From Spirosomataceae bacterium TFI 002 (GTDB lineage: Bacteria; Bacteroidota; Bacteroidia; Cytophagales; Spirosomataceae): a DNA stretch of 64,000 nt. Position numbers and translations under genes: made by a program. Location: contig LT907983.1 in assembly GCA_900230115.1 (NCBI GenBank), positions 4,882,774 through 4,946,773 on the forward strand, read 5' to 3'. Each line of letters begins with the position of its first letter. Position 1 is the stretch's first letter. Positions 44,087 to 52,937 of this stretch are shown piece by piece. A model generated the notes under the pieces. The model saw only the letters and a program-made list of their open reading frames with translations, did no database searches and was not told the DNA's origin.

Positions 44087-45001
44087 TCAATTATTTTCAA
44101 TAAACTTTTCTATTTCTGACAAAATGGGAATGGAGGGCTGAGCCCCTTCACGCGTGACTGATATAGCTGCAGCAGCAGCGGCAAATTTTATTGCTTCGGC
44201 AAAAGGTTTTTCATTTGCCACAGCAACCGCCAATGTTCCATTAAAAACATCTCCTGCTGCGGTTGTATCAACTGCTTTTGCCTTATAAGCTGCGAAATGT
44301 TCACTTCCTTTTTTGTTACAAAATAGACTTCCATTCTCGCCAAGTGTAATAATTACGTTTTCTATGCCTAGAGCTAAGAAATGTTGGGCTGCTTCTATTG
44401 CTGATGCTGTATCATTCACTTCGATGCCTGAGAGTAAACTTGCTTCTGATTCGTTTGGCGTAAGCAGCCATACTTTCTTAAGTAGATCGTCGTTTAGCTT
44501 TTCTGCAGGAGCTGGATTAAGAATGAGTTTAACATTGTTTTTATATGCAATTTCAGCAATATAAGCTACTGTTTCCATCGGTGTTTCCAATTGGAGGAGT
44601 ACAACTTTGGCGTTTTTGATGTATTCGATAAAGGGCTCAAGGTCGATTGAGAAAAGCTTCATGTTTGCTCCGGGAGCAACAGCGATTGAGTTTTCTCCTT
44701 TTTCAGAAACAAATATTTGGGCAATTCCTGTTGGTTCGTTTTCATCAGTCAAAATGAGATCAGTTCGAAAGCCTTCTTTCTCAAAATGGCTTTTCATATT
44801 GTCACCAAAAAGATCCTTGCCAACTTTAGCGATAAATGCGACTTTACCACCTGCCCGAATGGCAGCTACAGCTTGATTGGCTCCTTTTCCACCATAAACC
44901 ATGCTCGATTTTCCGCCTAATACTGTTTCGCCCACTGCAGGGATTCTTGGCAACGAGATCACCAAATCCATGTTTGCACTTCCTATAACTACTACATCCA
45001 T
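44087..45001 (-). CDS. Ribokinase
   Basis: About 304 residues of the PfkB family. The N-terminal GSANMDLV signature, the MVYGGKGANQAVAA loop (substrate), and the C-terminal VDTTAAGDVFNGTLAVA with the catalytic Asp and anion hole are all present; the DTTAAGD form is characteristic of ribokinases rather than fructokinases. It phosphorylates ribose to ribose-5-phosphate. The ATG at 45001 lies one base after the permease stop; a TTG at 45010 is less likely. It follows the permease and precedes the ADP-ribosylglycohydrolase gene, with one-base gaps. Confidence 0.93.
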   Translation of the reverse strand: MDVVVIGSANMDLVISLPRIPAVGETVLGGKSSMVYGGKGANQAVAAIRAGGKVAFIAKVGKDLFGDNMKSHFEKEGFRTDLILTDENEPTGIAQIFVSEKGENSIAVAPGANMKLFSIDLEPFIEYIKNAKVVLLQLETPMETVAYIAEIAYKNNVKLILNPAPAEKLNDDLLKKVWLLTPNESEASLLSGIEVNDTASAIEAAQHFLALGIENVIITLGENGSLFCNKKGSEHFAAYKAKAVDTTAAGDVFNGTLAVAVANEKPFAEAIKFAAAAAAISVTREGAQPSIPILSEIEKFIENN

Positions 45002-45002
45002 T

Positions 45003-46007
45003 TTAAACAACTTTTGAATAAATGATCAAGCCAAGGCCGATAATAAAGCAAATGAACATGGCAGTTATCATCCAATTTTTTGACTTAGGTAAATCTTTCA
45101 ACTCTTTCCAGATATAAACACCCCAAAACGCAGCCACCATGGTAGCACCTTGTCCTAAACCATAAGCTATTGCTGGTCCTGCTTGCTCAGAAGCAATAAT
45201 ACTAAATGACATTCCAATTCCCCATATTGCACCTCCAAGTAGTCCAATGAGATGCAATTTCGTATTCCCCATTGTGAAATAGTCCTTAAACGTTACGGGT
45301 GTTCCCGCAATGGGTTTGTACATATTGACTGAATTGAAAATGAAATTGGAAATCAATATTCCTATCGCAAAAATAACCAAAGCCGTATAAGGCGTTAACT
45401 TCCCCATTTCTGGAGTGACAAAATCAGATGCCATTGATTGAGCGACATATTTATAAAAAAAGCCCATTGCAATACCAGCTAGTAATGAAATTGCTATTCC
45501 TTTGATCGGTGTTTTTTCATTTTTGCGGAGGATGTTTTTATAGGCCAAAGCATCCAAAATGATTGCCACCATAACGAAGAAAACTCCAGCAAATAAAATG
45601 AGTGGGTTGCCTTCGGGGTTGTACATGTAATTCGTAATTACCCCTAATACCAAAGCAATGCCGATACCCACGGGGAATGCAATTGCCATACCAGTAAGGT
45701 CAATAGCAATAACGAGTAATAGATTGGCAAAGTTGAAAATGATTCCTCCAAGTAAGGCATATCCTAGATTGGTACTTTTGGCTTGTTCTAAATCGATCAA
45801 AAAGCTTCTACCTTCCTCCCCAACTGAACCAAGGGTAAATGCAAGAATGAGAGTTGTTATTAAAATACCGAAGGTGTAATCCCAGTAAAAAAGCTGAAAA
45901 GGCCATTTTTGACTAGAAAGTTTTTGCGTATTTGCCCAAGAACCCCAACATAACATTGTAATCACACATAGAAATACGGCAACCGAATAGTTCTCAATAA
46001 TGTACAT
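45003..46007 (-). CDS. GRP/RbsU-type sugar permease
   Basis: A 334-residue integral membrane protein with ten predicted helices and the GRP/RhaT/RbsU-type motif MLCWGSWANTQKL and LIALxxVALS-like N-terminal segments; related members carry ribose, glucose or rhamnose. The next gene is a ribokinase with a one-base gap, so ribose is the most likely substrate. It is the first gene of the operon, and its transcript should start within the roughly 190 bases upstream. Confidence 0.88.
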   Translation of the reverse strand: MYIIENYSVAVFLCVITMLCWGSWANTQKLSSQKWPFQLFYWDYTFGILITTLILAFTLGSVGEEGRSFLIDLEQAKSTNLGYALLGGIIFNFANLLLVIAIDLTGMAIAFPVGIGIALVLGVITNYMYNPEGNPLILFAGVFFVMVAIILDALAYKNILRKNEKTPIKGIAISLLAGIAMGFFYKYVAQSMASDFVTPEMGKLTPYTALVIFAIGILISNFIFNSVNMYKPIAGTPVTFKDYFTMGNTKLHLIGLLGGAIWGIGMSFSIIASEQAGPAIAYGLGQGATMVAAFWGVYIWKELKDLPKSKNWMITAMFICFIIGLGLIIYSKVV

Positions 46008-46206
46008 GGCAAATTTTAGGTATAGGGTTGTTCGTCTGATTTAACAAACGCTTCTCTAAGCTATTGAACTTCTTTCTGAAATCAAAGGAGGAAATGAGAA
46101 TGGCAGAATACTTTTTAATATTGCAGCGGGATATAAAGCATTTGTAATTAGTAAAAACACAACTGCTTGCTGTGCGTTTGTTATGTAAACCTTAAGCTTG
46201 ATAAAT

Positions 46207-46923
46207 ATGAAACATTATTACTTTCTCATTCTTTTCAGTTTTCTGATTTCTTGTAAGAGCAGTGCTCAAAAAGAGACACTAGTTAGCCAATACACTTTTA
46301 AAAAAGGAAGTAGTGATGGAATCGGAAAATGGTACAAAGGTCGTGAGATTGCACATGTAATGGGTTTTCAAGGAATCAATTGGCTAGAAAGAGACAATAG
46401 AGAGGAAGAAGAGAATTCAACCACTTTGCTAAAAAACATGAACATTAAAGCTACCGATCACATTGCGGATATAGGTGCGGGTTCAGGCTATCACGTATTT
46501 CAAATGGCTCCTATAGCTAGCCAAGGAATGATTTACGCTGTTGATATTCAAGATGAAATGCTTGCCGCTATCAAAGATGGAAAGGACATGTCCAAAATAG
46601 ATAATATCACATTAATAAAAGGCTCAGAGCAAAACGTAAACTTACCCGAAAATACACTTGACAAGGTGCTGATGGTTGATGTTTATCATGAGTTTAACTT
46701 CCCTAGAGAAATGCTGCTTTCGATCAAGCAATCTTTAAAGGCCAATGGAAGTATTTATTTAATAGAATATCGTGCTGAGGATCCCAATGTACCAATAAAA
46801 GGACTGCACAAAATGTCTGAAAAACAGGCTGTGAAAGAGATGAAGGCAGTGGGGATGAAGCTAGAACGGAACATCGAAAACCTACCATGGCAACATTGTA
46901 TGGTTTTTGTTAAAGAAGATTGA
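46207..46923 (+). CDS. Lipoprotein class I SAM-dependent methyltransferase
   Basis: About 238 residues from the ATG at 46207; a TTG at 46198 also lies in frame. The N-terminus is a lipoprotein signal (FLISC), so the protein is predicted to be exported. The Rossmann methyltransferase motif I is ADIGAGSGYHVFQMA, with the acidic residue after beta-2 in VDIQDEM and a motif IV-like DKVLMVDVYHEF. The preceding KWYKGREIAHVMGFQG block is shared with exported methyltransferase-like proteins of Bacteroidota and other environmental bacteria. SAM is normally cytoplasmic, so the substrate and location are puzzling. Divergent from the permease. Confidence 0.85.
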   Translation: MKHYYFLILFSFLISCKSSAQKETLVSQYTFKKGSSDGIGKWYKGREIAHVMGFQGINWLERDNREEEENSTTLLKNMNIKATDHIADIGAGSGYHVFQMAPIASQGMIYAVDIQDEMLAAIKDGKDMSKIDNITLIKGSEQNVNLPENTLDKVLMVDVYHEFNFPREMLLSIKQSLKANGSIYLIEYRAEDPNVPIKGLHKMSEKQAVKEMKAVGMKLERNIENLPWQHCMVFVKED

Positions 46924-47446
46924 TATATGTAAAAGTTTCGGAGGCCTTAACCTACGAAACGATCTTTTTAGTATCGATTTAGGTATAAGGTGATAGTGGC
47001 AAAATAGTCCTCAGACTTCGAACTGAATTCCAGCAACACTTTTTCCGGACCGCAAAGTATACCGTCAATAGTTTCATTGTCATCAGCAGCCTCTTTAGCT
47101 AGTTTTTTAACGATTTGGACAACTTAGTCTTTTATGGAGTTATTTACTAATCTTGCTGTCAATGCCAATTTCATTTTGAAGCCATTTTTTTGAATTTATT
47201 ACTTCATAATTAATAGATGGTTTGCTCAAAATGTAAATTTCAACTTCCTCTATTTTTTGTACCCTAGCCATTTGTTTTAGTTCAGGCTTTTGCTACCTGA
47301 ACGCTGCAATCTTGACGTGCTGCTCCGCCATCAAGTTCGAATTGGTCATGGCATTTTCAAATAGATTAAAGCCTTCATCGCTTTGTGGTTTTCCTAATAG
47401 TTAAGGTATGGCGAAAAAGGTCACGATACCAATTATGCGAAATTGA
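46924..47446. other. Intergenic region with decayed coding matter
   Basis: Bases 46968-47174 hold an ORF with an internal stop, listed separately. On the same strand upstream (to about 47405) there are 33-to-43-codon open pieces, such as NLFENAMTNSNLMAEQHVK followed by TAG, that may be more of the same gene. Nothing else was recognised. Confidence 0.45.
46968..47174 (-). pseudogene. Small ORF interrupted by one in-frame TAA
   Basis: Starts ATG at 47174: 16 codons (MKLALTARLVNNSIKD), a TAA at 47124-47126, then 51 further codons (VVQIVKKLAKEAADDNETID, ...EDYFATITLYLNRY) and a stop. The second part has normal coding composition, so the TAA most likely broke a gene of about 67 codons. The protein family is not recognised. 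Confidence 0.4.
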
Positions 47447-48106
47447 TTACTTAATTGCTTTTAGGGCTTTTAATATTTCTTCGGGCTCCGCTCTTTTCTT
47501 ATGGTCCGCATCTAAAAAGGCATATTTAATGGTTTTATCAGTATCAATGACATATGTCGCGGCTAATGGTAGCTCATTACTATCGTCTCCGTTAGTGTTA
47601 TTTAATCCAAATGATGCTTCATAAATGGAAGCGATCTCTGCTGTTAATTCAAATACAACCCCGAATTCCTTCCCTACCTTATTGCCAAGATCACTTAGTA
47701 CATTAAAAGCTATATTGTTTTTTTCTGTTGTGCTCAGCGAATTATCTGGCAGTTCTGGAGTCAAGGCGATGAGTGTTGCTCCCGCCTCTTTAAATTCAGG
47801 TAACTTTTCTTGTAGGTAGTGTAAAGTAATATTACAATATGGACACCACCCTCCTCTATACCACACAAGTATAACTGGACCATTAGCTAATTCATTGTAT
47901 AATGAAACAGGCTGGTTTTGGACATTTCTTAGGGTAAAATCAGGAGCTATGTCTCCTACATTTAATGTCTTAGAAAGTATGCCTGAATTTCTAACATCAG
48001 CAACTCCTGCGGCATTAATCTGATTTCTTTCTTCCGAGTATTTTTTGGTAGAAGCAATTCGTTGATTAGCGAGCAGTTCTTCTAAACTTTCTTTCTTGGT
48101 TTCCAT
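47447..48106 (-). CDS. Peroxiredoxin-like/AhpC-TSA family protein
   Basis: A 219-residue thioredoxin-fold protein with GDIAPDFTLRNVQNQPVSL and the motif WYRGGWCPYCN (Cys88, Cys91). The CxxC and the RGGWCPYC sequence place it in the peroxiredoxin-like group. It probably reduces peroxides or disulfides. It lies 14 bases after the DsbA-like gene on the same strand; the two are probably co-transcribed under the TetR-type regulator. Confidence 0.9.
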   Translation of the reverse strand: METKKESLEELLANQRIASTKKYSEERNQINAAGVADVRNSGILSKTLNVGDIAPDFTLRNVQNQPVSLYNELANGPVILVWYRGGWCPYCNITLHYLQEKLPEFKEAGATLIALTPELPDNSLSTTEKNNIAFNVLSDLGNKVGKEFGVVFELTAEIASIYEASFGLNNTNGDDSNELPLAATYVIDTDKTIKYAFLDADHKKRAEPEEILKALKAIK

Positions 48107-48120
48107 TTATTGTGGCTTAT

Positions 48121-48777
48121 TTATATTGTTTCTTTTTGCATAAGCACTTCGCTTAGGATTTGTTTAAACACATCGGTTGGTTGTGCTCCAGTTACTGCAC
48201 TTTTTCTGTTAAAAACGATGGTTGGCACAGAGTTTACACCCAATCCTTGCCAGTAGGCTTCTTTGTTTCTCACTTCCATACGAGCTTCATCCATGTCTAG
48301 TCTTGCCATTGCTTCATCGGCATTTAGTCCAACTTCTTGCAATGCTTGTTTCAAAACTTCCCTTTTAGAAACATCCTTTCTTTCACTAAAAAATGCTTTG
48401 GTGAGTTTCATTTTTAATTCAGTTTGCCTTCCAAAATCTTTGGCATATTCTAACAAAATATGAGCTTCAAAGGTATTTGCCATTCGCATTCCGTCAAAAT
48501 AATCGAAAGTAAACCCAAGCTCCTCACCCGCATTTATCATATGTTGTTGAGATGCTTTTTGTTGCTCGGTAGTAGAGCCATATTTTTCCTTGATATGCTC
48601 TTGTAAGTCTTGACCTTCTACTGGCATTTTAGGATTCAATTCGAATGGTTGCCACTCAATTTCAACTTGATCTTCAATTCCCATTTCTGTAATAGCTTTT
48701 TCGAGACGTTTGTAACCGATGGTGCACCAAGGGCACACTACATCTGAAACAATATCTATTTTAATTTTTTCTTCCAT
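48121..48777 (-). CDS. DsbA family oxidoreductase (FrnE-like)
   Basis: A 218-residue cytoplasmic DsbA-fold protein without a signal peptide. The active site is SDVVCPWCTIG (Cys15, Cys18) at the end of beta-1, followed by RLEKAI and a helical insert. The cis-Pro loop is VNSVPTIVFN. It matches the FrnE/HCCA-isomerase-like group that handles thiols in the cytosol. It precedes the peroxiredoxin-like gene by 14 bases. Confidence 0.92.
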   Translation of the reverse strand: MEEKIKIDIVSDVVCPWCTIGYKRLEKAITEMGIEDQVEIEWQPFELNPKMPVEGQDLQEHIKEKYGSTTEQQKASQQHMINAGEELGFTFDYFDGMRMANTFEAHILLEYAKDFGRQTELKMKLTKAFFSERKDVSKREVLKQALQEVGLNADEAMARLDMDEARMEVRNKEAYWQGLGVNSVPTIVFNRKSAVTGAQPTDVFKQILSEVLMQKETI

Positions 48778-48917
48778 TTTCCTTTTATTTATTTCATTCG
48801 CGACGTCACGATCGCATATTTCCTTATATACCTTCCCATGTTGATTCTGAAAATCCTCTTCGAAATTTAGATTGGTGTTGTTGGATATAATACTTTTATT
48901 TTTACCAAGTTGTTCAC

Positions 48918-49724
48918 TTATAGTTTGTGGTTGGCAATGGCTTTTCTTGTCATTGAGCCATTTATTTTACTGAAAGCTTTCATTGAGAAAATTCTTCTTG
49001 CCATCAATACCATCATTTTATTCATGAACCCTGGAATAATGGTGGCTTTGTTTCCCAAACCATTCAGAGCGATTTTTGCTGCCTCTGATGGACTCATTGA
49101 AGCCATAGGGATTTTGGTCCAGTCTACTCCATTATCTGTGACCATATTCGTGTCTGTTAAACCTGGTGCGAGCACACTGATATCAACATTGTTAAGTTTC
49201 AGTTCTGTGTAAAGTGAAAGTCCTAACTGGTGCACATAGGCTTTTGTAGAAGCATAATTGCTAAAGTATGGTGATGGCATTAAGCCGGCGATGCTGGAGA
49301 CCAAGAGGATTCCACCTTGCTTCGCAACAGACATTTTCTTTGCAAAATGATTGGTGAGTAAATACGTCGATGTAATATTCAACTTAATTATTTGTAACTC
49401 TTTTTCTTCTGATATTTTGAGAAAGCTTCCATTGTTTTCCATACCCGCACTGTGAATAAGCATTCCTATATCCTGCTTGTCTATCTCGGTCAAAAACGCT
49501 AAAGTAGCCTTTTCGTCAGATAAATCTACAGAGAAGGTTTGAGCTTCTATTTTATACTTAGTTGATATCTCATCTGCTATTTCGCTTAACTTATTCTTAC
49601 TTCTAGCTACTAATATGGGTTGTATTCCTTGCTTTGCTAATTCCATTGCAAATGCTTTCCCTATTCCTGAAGAACCTCCAGTAACGACTGCTTTGTTACC
49701 GTATTTTGATTTTAAATTTTGCAT
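48918..49724 (-). CDS. Short-chain dehydrogenase/reductase
   Basis: A 268-residue SDR with the NAD(P) loop TGGSSGIGKAF (15-22 region), the catalytic set Ser143/144-Tyr157-Lys161 (NYASTKAYV) and a long C-terminal extension. It resembles NADPH-dependent reductases of ketone or fatty-acyl substrates. It lies 47 bases downstream of the AhpD-like gene and is probably in the same transcript. Confidence 0.92.
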   Translation of the reverse strand: MQNLKSKYGNKAVVTGGSSGIGKAFAMELAKQGIQPILVARSKNKLSEIADEISTKYKIEAQTFSVDLSDEKATLAFLTEIDKQDIGMLIHSAGMENNGSFLKISEEKELQIIKLNITSTYLLTNHFAKKMSVAKQGGILLVSSIAGLMPSPYFSNYASTKAYVHQLGLSLYTELKLNNVDISVLAPGLTDTNMVTDNGVDWTKIPMASMSPSEAAKIALNGLGNKATIIPGFMNKMMVLMARRIFSMKAFSKINGSMTRKAIANHKL

Positions 49725-49771
49725 TATTTTGATTTGACTTTAAAGTGTTTCCCTTCGTTCTGAAGGGTAGA

Positions 49772-50335
49772 TTATGAATTCACTTGTTCTTTTGACCAAG
49801 CAAAAGGCTGAAAACGTTCATCTACAGGAGTATTTGCAATGTGGTTGGTATAGTTACTAATCACTTTTTGAGATAAGCCCAAAATAACTTCCAATACATG
49901 TCTTTCTGTATAGCCTACTGCATAGAAAGTATCCAAGTCTGCTTGTGAAACATGTCCTCGATTGCGAACAACTTTTAAGGTAAAATCATGCAAAGCTTGT
50001 AGCTTTTCTGTTGGCATGGCTTCTTCATTTCTCAATGCATCACTAAGGCCTGAATCAACTTTCATCATATTGGCAATACCTGTATGTGCTGGTACACAAT
50101 AATGACATTCGTGTTCCACATTAATTGTTTGCCACACCACAGTCAATTCTTCTTTATTGAAGGATGATTGTAAAAATAACTGGTGAATAGTTTGGTATGC
50201 TTCTAACAAACCTGGTGCTCCTGCCAATACGCCATGTAGACCAGGAATCATTCCATTGGCTTTTAGAGATTTTTCTAGTAAAGCTTTGCTTTTTTCTGGT
50301 GCGGTTTCGATGTTATGAATTTTTAAAGTTGTCAT
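49772..50335 (-). CDS. Carboxymuconolactone decarboxylase/AhpD-like protein
   Basis: A 187-residue all-helical protein. The redox motif is EHECHYCVPAHT (Cys77-x-x-Cys80, His84), the AhpD-type proton relay. It may act as an alkylhydroperoxidase or disulfide reductase. It is the first gene after the TetR-type gene, on the same strand, and an operator-like dyad lies just upstream of its start at 50355-50372. Confidence 0.92.
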   Translation of the reverse strand: MTTLKIHNIETAPEKSKALLEKSLKANGMIPGLHGVLAGAPGLLEAYQTIHQLFLQSSFNKEELTVVWQTINVEHECHYCVPAHTGIANMMKVDSGLSDALRNEEAMPTEKLQALHDFTLKVVRNRGHVSQADLDTFYAVGYTERHVLEVILGLSQKVISNYTNHIANTPVDERFQPFAWSKEQVNS

Positions 50336-50354
50336 TGTTTGTTGTTTATATTAT

Positions 50355-50372
50355 TCTAAACAATCGTTTAGA
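50355..50372. promoter_or_regulatory. TetR-type operator upstream of the AhpD-like gene
   Basis: TCTAAAC-AATC-GTTTAGA: perfect 7-bp arms around a 4-base centre. It matches the dyad in front of the TetR-type gene. It lies 19 bases before the AhpD-like start on the minus strand, where binding would block transcription. Confidence 0.7.
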
Positions 50373-50389
50373 TATAGTTCAAAAAAAAG

Positions 50390-50953
50390 TTAAATGTTTT
50401 TAAATGTCATTTCAATATAGTCTTCAATTTCCTCTTCAGTGTTCACCCTAGAAGCAGCAGCCAATCCGTGTTTTGCAAGCAATAAATAGTTGGCTTGTTT
50501 TTGAATGGTAGCCTCATCTTTCGATGGTTCCATTCTTAATTTTTGGATAAACAAATCCTTTAAGTTTGCCATGAAAGTGTCCATTTGTTCTTTTATTAAC
50601 TCGTCTTCTGTTACCGAAAACTCGTTATAAGTATTGGTTACCAAACATCCTTTTTGGTATCCCTCTTGGTTACAAATATTTACAGAATCATAGAAGAACT
50701 CTTTGATACTTTCGACACCCTTTGAAGAACTTTCAAATTTGTCAAATATGCTTTTGACCTTCTTTTTATAGCTCTTTAGGCTTTCAACAAAAACGCCATG
50801 TTTATTTCCAAAACTTGAATATATAGAGAACTTGTTTATACCCATTTCTTTTTCAAGCAAGTGCATAGACGTGGATTCGTAACCATTTCTCCAAAATAAA
50901 TTCATGGCTTTTTCGATTACTTCATCTTCTATATATTCTTTTTTTCTTGCCAT
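50390..50953 (-). CDS. TetR/AcrR family transcriptional regulator
   Basis: A 187-residue repressor. The N-terminal helix-turn-helix is NLFWRNGYESTSMHLLEKEMGINKFSIYSSFGNKHGVF. The helical C-terminal ligand domain contains Cys in NTYNEF-adjacent and KGCLVTN segments. It is next to the redox/dehydrogenase cluster. Two near-identical dyads, one before it and one before the AhpD-like gene, suggest autoregulation and repression of the cluster, relieved by an electrophile or quinone-like compound (inference). Confidence 0.93.
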   Translation of the reverse strand: MARKKEYIEDEVIEKAMNLFWRNGYESTSMHLLEKEMGINKFSIYSSFGNKHGVFVESLKSYKKKVKSIFDKFESSSKGVESIKEFFYDSVNICNQEGYQKGCLVTNTYNEFSVTEDELIKEQMDTFMANLKDLFIQKLRMEPSKDEATIQKQANYLLLAKHGLAAASRVNTEEEIEDYIEMTFKNI

Positions 50954-50974
50954 TCTTAATAACTATGATGCAAA

Positions 50975-50992
50975 ACTAACCAGTCGTTTAGT
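50975..50992. promoter_or_regulatory. TetR-type operator upstream of its own gene
   Basis: ACTAACC-AGTC-GTTTAGT, one mismatch in the arms, with the same spacing and core as the dyad at 50355-50372. It lies 22 bases before the TetR-type ATG. Confidence 0.65.
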
Positions 50993-51047
50993 AATTGCAA
51001 AATTTCACTTGATTTTATTTCAAAACTCGGTAGAATTCTCTTTAGAA

Positions 51048-52934
51048 TTAGTCTTTAGGCTTCTCAAGTGCCTTTCTGATATTCTCGCTATTCCAGTGGG
51101 TATCAAAGCCAACAATGCCTCTTTTGAAATCTTGGTCCAAAAGTTTTTCTTGTTCTTCAATCTCTTTCCTAGCTTTGAATATGTAGTTATCATCACGTTT
51201 AGATTCTTTGGCTAAGCGTCGTAAACTATCTTCGTCGTACTTTATGAAATTTTGGACTTGTCTATTCAATGTATATTTCCTGAAGCCCATTTTGCTCAAT
51301 ACATCTTTAGCTAGGGTCAAAGAAGTGTCGAGTGTTTCGCGATAAATATTATCAATTCCTAAGTTCAATAAATCGTATGCTTCGTACCTGTTTTTGGCAC
51401 GAACCATAAGTTCTACGTGTGGATAATGCTCTTTTACTAGCTTCGTAACTTGCTTGGTAATAGATGGGTTATCTACGGTGCAAATCAACATTTTTGCATC
51501 GGCAATTCCAGCAGATTCTAGCAAGTCTTTTCGTGTGGCGTCACCATAATAAACTTCAAAACCCATTTTACGAAGGAAGTCAACACGATTGGAATCTTGA
51601 TCTAATATGGTAGCTTCTACGCCATAGGACCTTAGGAATCGTCCAACTGTGCTACCAAAGTGTCCAAAGCCCACCAATATTATTTTTTGAGATTTTGCAA
51701 TGTGATCGGTTGGTCGTTTGATTGACTCTTTTGTCCCAATATTTGGTAGGATCCATCGCTCATTAATAAGGCTAATAATGGGAGTGAGTGACATTGTAAG
51801 TGCAGTAATTACGAGCATCAGATCCATTTGGTCTTGTTCTAAAATATTCAAATTAAAGGCAAATGATAAAAGTACAAATGCAAATTCTCCAATTTGTGCC
51901 AGACCGAATGTTAGCATCAATTTTTGGTCCAGTTTTAACTTAAAAATAGACCCTGTGAGGAATAATACTATAGCTTTTATCGCAATGATTGCTATTAATA
52001 TTCCGCCAATGGTAAATGGGCTTTTTGCTATTACAATAAAGTTAATGGATGCTCCCACAGCCATAAAGAACAATCCCAATAACAAATTCTTGAAAGGTTC
52101 CAGTGTGCTTTCTAGCTCATGTTTAAACTCACTGTTGGACAATACTACTCCACCTAAAAACGCACCCAAGGCAGGACTTAAACCTACATATTCCATCAAA
52201 AATGAAATGGCAAACACGATAAGCAAAGCCGATGCAATCAATAACTCTCTTACGCCTGTTTTAGCTACTTTTCGCAACATGGGTACTATCAAATATTGAC
52301 CAGCAAAAACTATGACTACAACTGAGAGAATAATTGCTAGGGTTTGTAGACCAAGTGGTAAATCATCCAGTAAGTTGGCATGTTGATTATGATTTTCACC
52401 ACTAGCAATTGCTTCCGTACTAGATAAAAGTGGCAATGCACCCAACATGAAAATGACAATAATGTCTTGAAACAAAAGAATAGAAAAGGATGAATTGCCA
52501 AAAGTGGTATCCATCAGGCCTTTTTCTTTGATTGTTTGTAAGGCAATAGCTGTAGAAGATAAAGCAACAGCCATTGAAATAACGAGTGAAACTTGCCAGT
52601 CGAAATCTAGTAGTGAGAAAAGTAAATAGGAGAGCAACATGGTACCTACAACTTGCAATCCACCCATTCCAAGGATGGTCTTTCGCATGTTCCAGAAGTT
52701 TTTCGGTTCAATCTCTAATCCAATCAAAAAGAGCATCACTACCACGCCAAACTCAGCAAAGTGAAGAATATCTTGTCCTTCTTCACCTATAAAACCCAAG
52801 ACATAAGGGCCAATCAAGACTCCCGCTAGCAAGTAGCCAATGACTGAGCTTAAACCGAATCGCTTGGCGATAGAAACGCAAATGATGGCTCCAGCTAAAA
52901 ATACAATAGCTTGAAAAAGTATACTTCCTGTCAT
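51048..52934 (-). CDS. KefB/KefC-type cation:proton antiporter with RCK domain
   Basis: A 628-residue protein: about 12-13 membrane helices (residues 1-390; signature VVVMLFLIGLEIEPKNFW) of the CPA2 family, then an RCK-N (TrkA-N) NAD-binding domain starting KIILVGFGHFGSTVGRFLRSYG, and a short C-terminal tail. Known family members export K+ (or Na+) in exchange for protons and are gated by glutathione adducts or NADH. The NAD(P)H oxidoreductase gene upstream is the typical KefF/KefG partner, with a 3-base gap, so this is a Kef-type detoxification pair. Confidence 0.93.
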   Translation of the reverse strand: MTGSILFQAIVFLAGAIICVSIAKRFGLSSVIGYLLAGVLIGPYVLGFIGEEGQDILHFAEFGVVVMLFLIGLEIEPKNFWNMRKTILGMGGLQVVGTMLLSYLLFSLLDFDWQVSLVISMAVALSSTAIALQTIKEKGLMDTTFGNSSFSILLFQDIIVIFMLGALPLLSSTEAIASGENHNQHANLLDDLPLGLQTLAIILSVVVIVFAGQYLIVPMLRKVAKTGVRELLIASALLIVFAISFLMEYVGLSPALGAFLGGVVLSNSEFKHELESTLEPFKNLLLGLFFMAVGASINFIVIAKSPFTIGGILIAIIAIKAIVLFLTGSIFKLKLDQKLMLTFGLAQIGEFAFVLLSFAFNLNILEQDQMDLMLVITALTMSLTPIISLINERWILPNIGTKESIKRPTDHIAKSQKIILVGFGHFGSTVGRFLRSYGVEATILDQDSNRVDFLRKMGFEVYYGDATRKDLLESAGIADAKMLICTVDNPSITKQVTKLVKEHYPHVELMVRAKNRYEAYDLLNLGIDNIYRETLDTSLTLAKDVLSKMGFRKYTLNRQVQNFIKYDEDSLRRLAKESKRDDNYIFKARKEIEEQEKLLDQDFKRGIVGFDTHWNSENIRKALEKPKD

Positions 52935-52937
52935 GGG

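Noticed and set aside
51718-52299. Long plus-strand open frame of 193 codons
   Set aside because: Fully antisense to the KefC-like gene, with no signal or family motif; it mirrors the membrane-helix codons.
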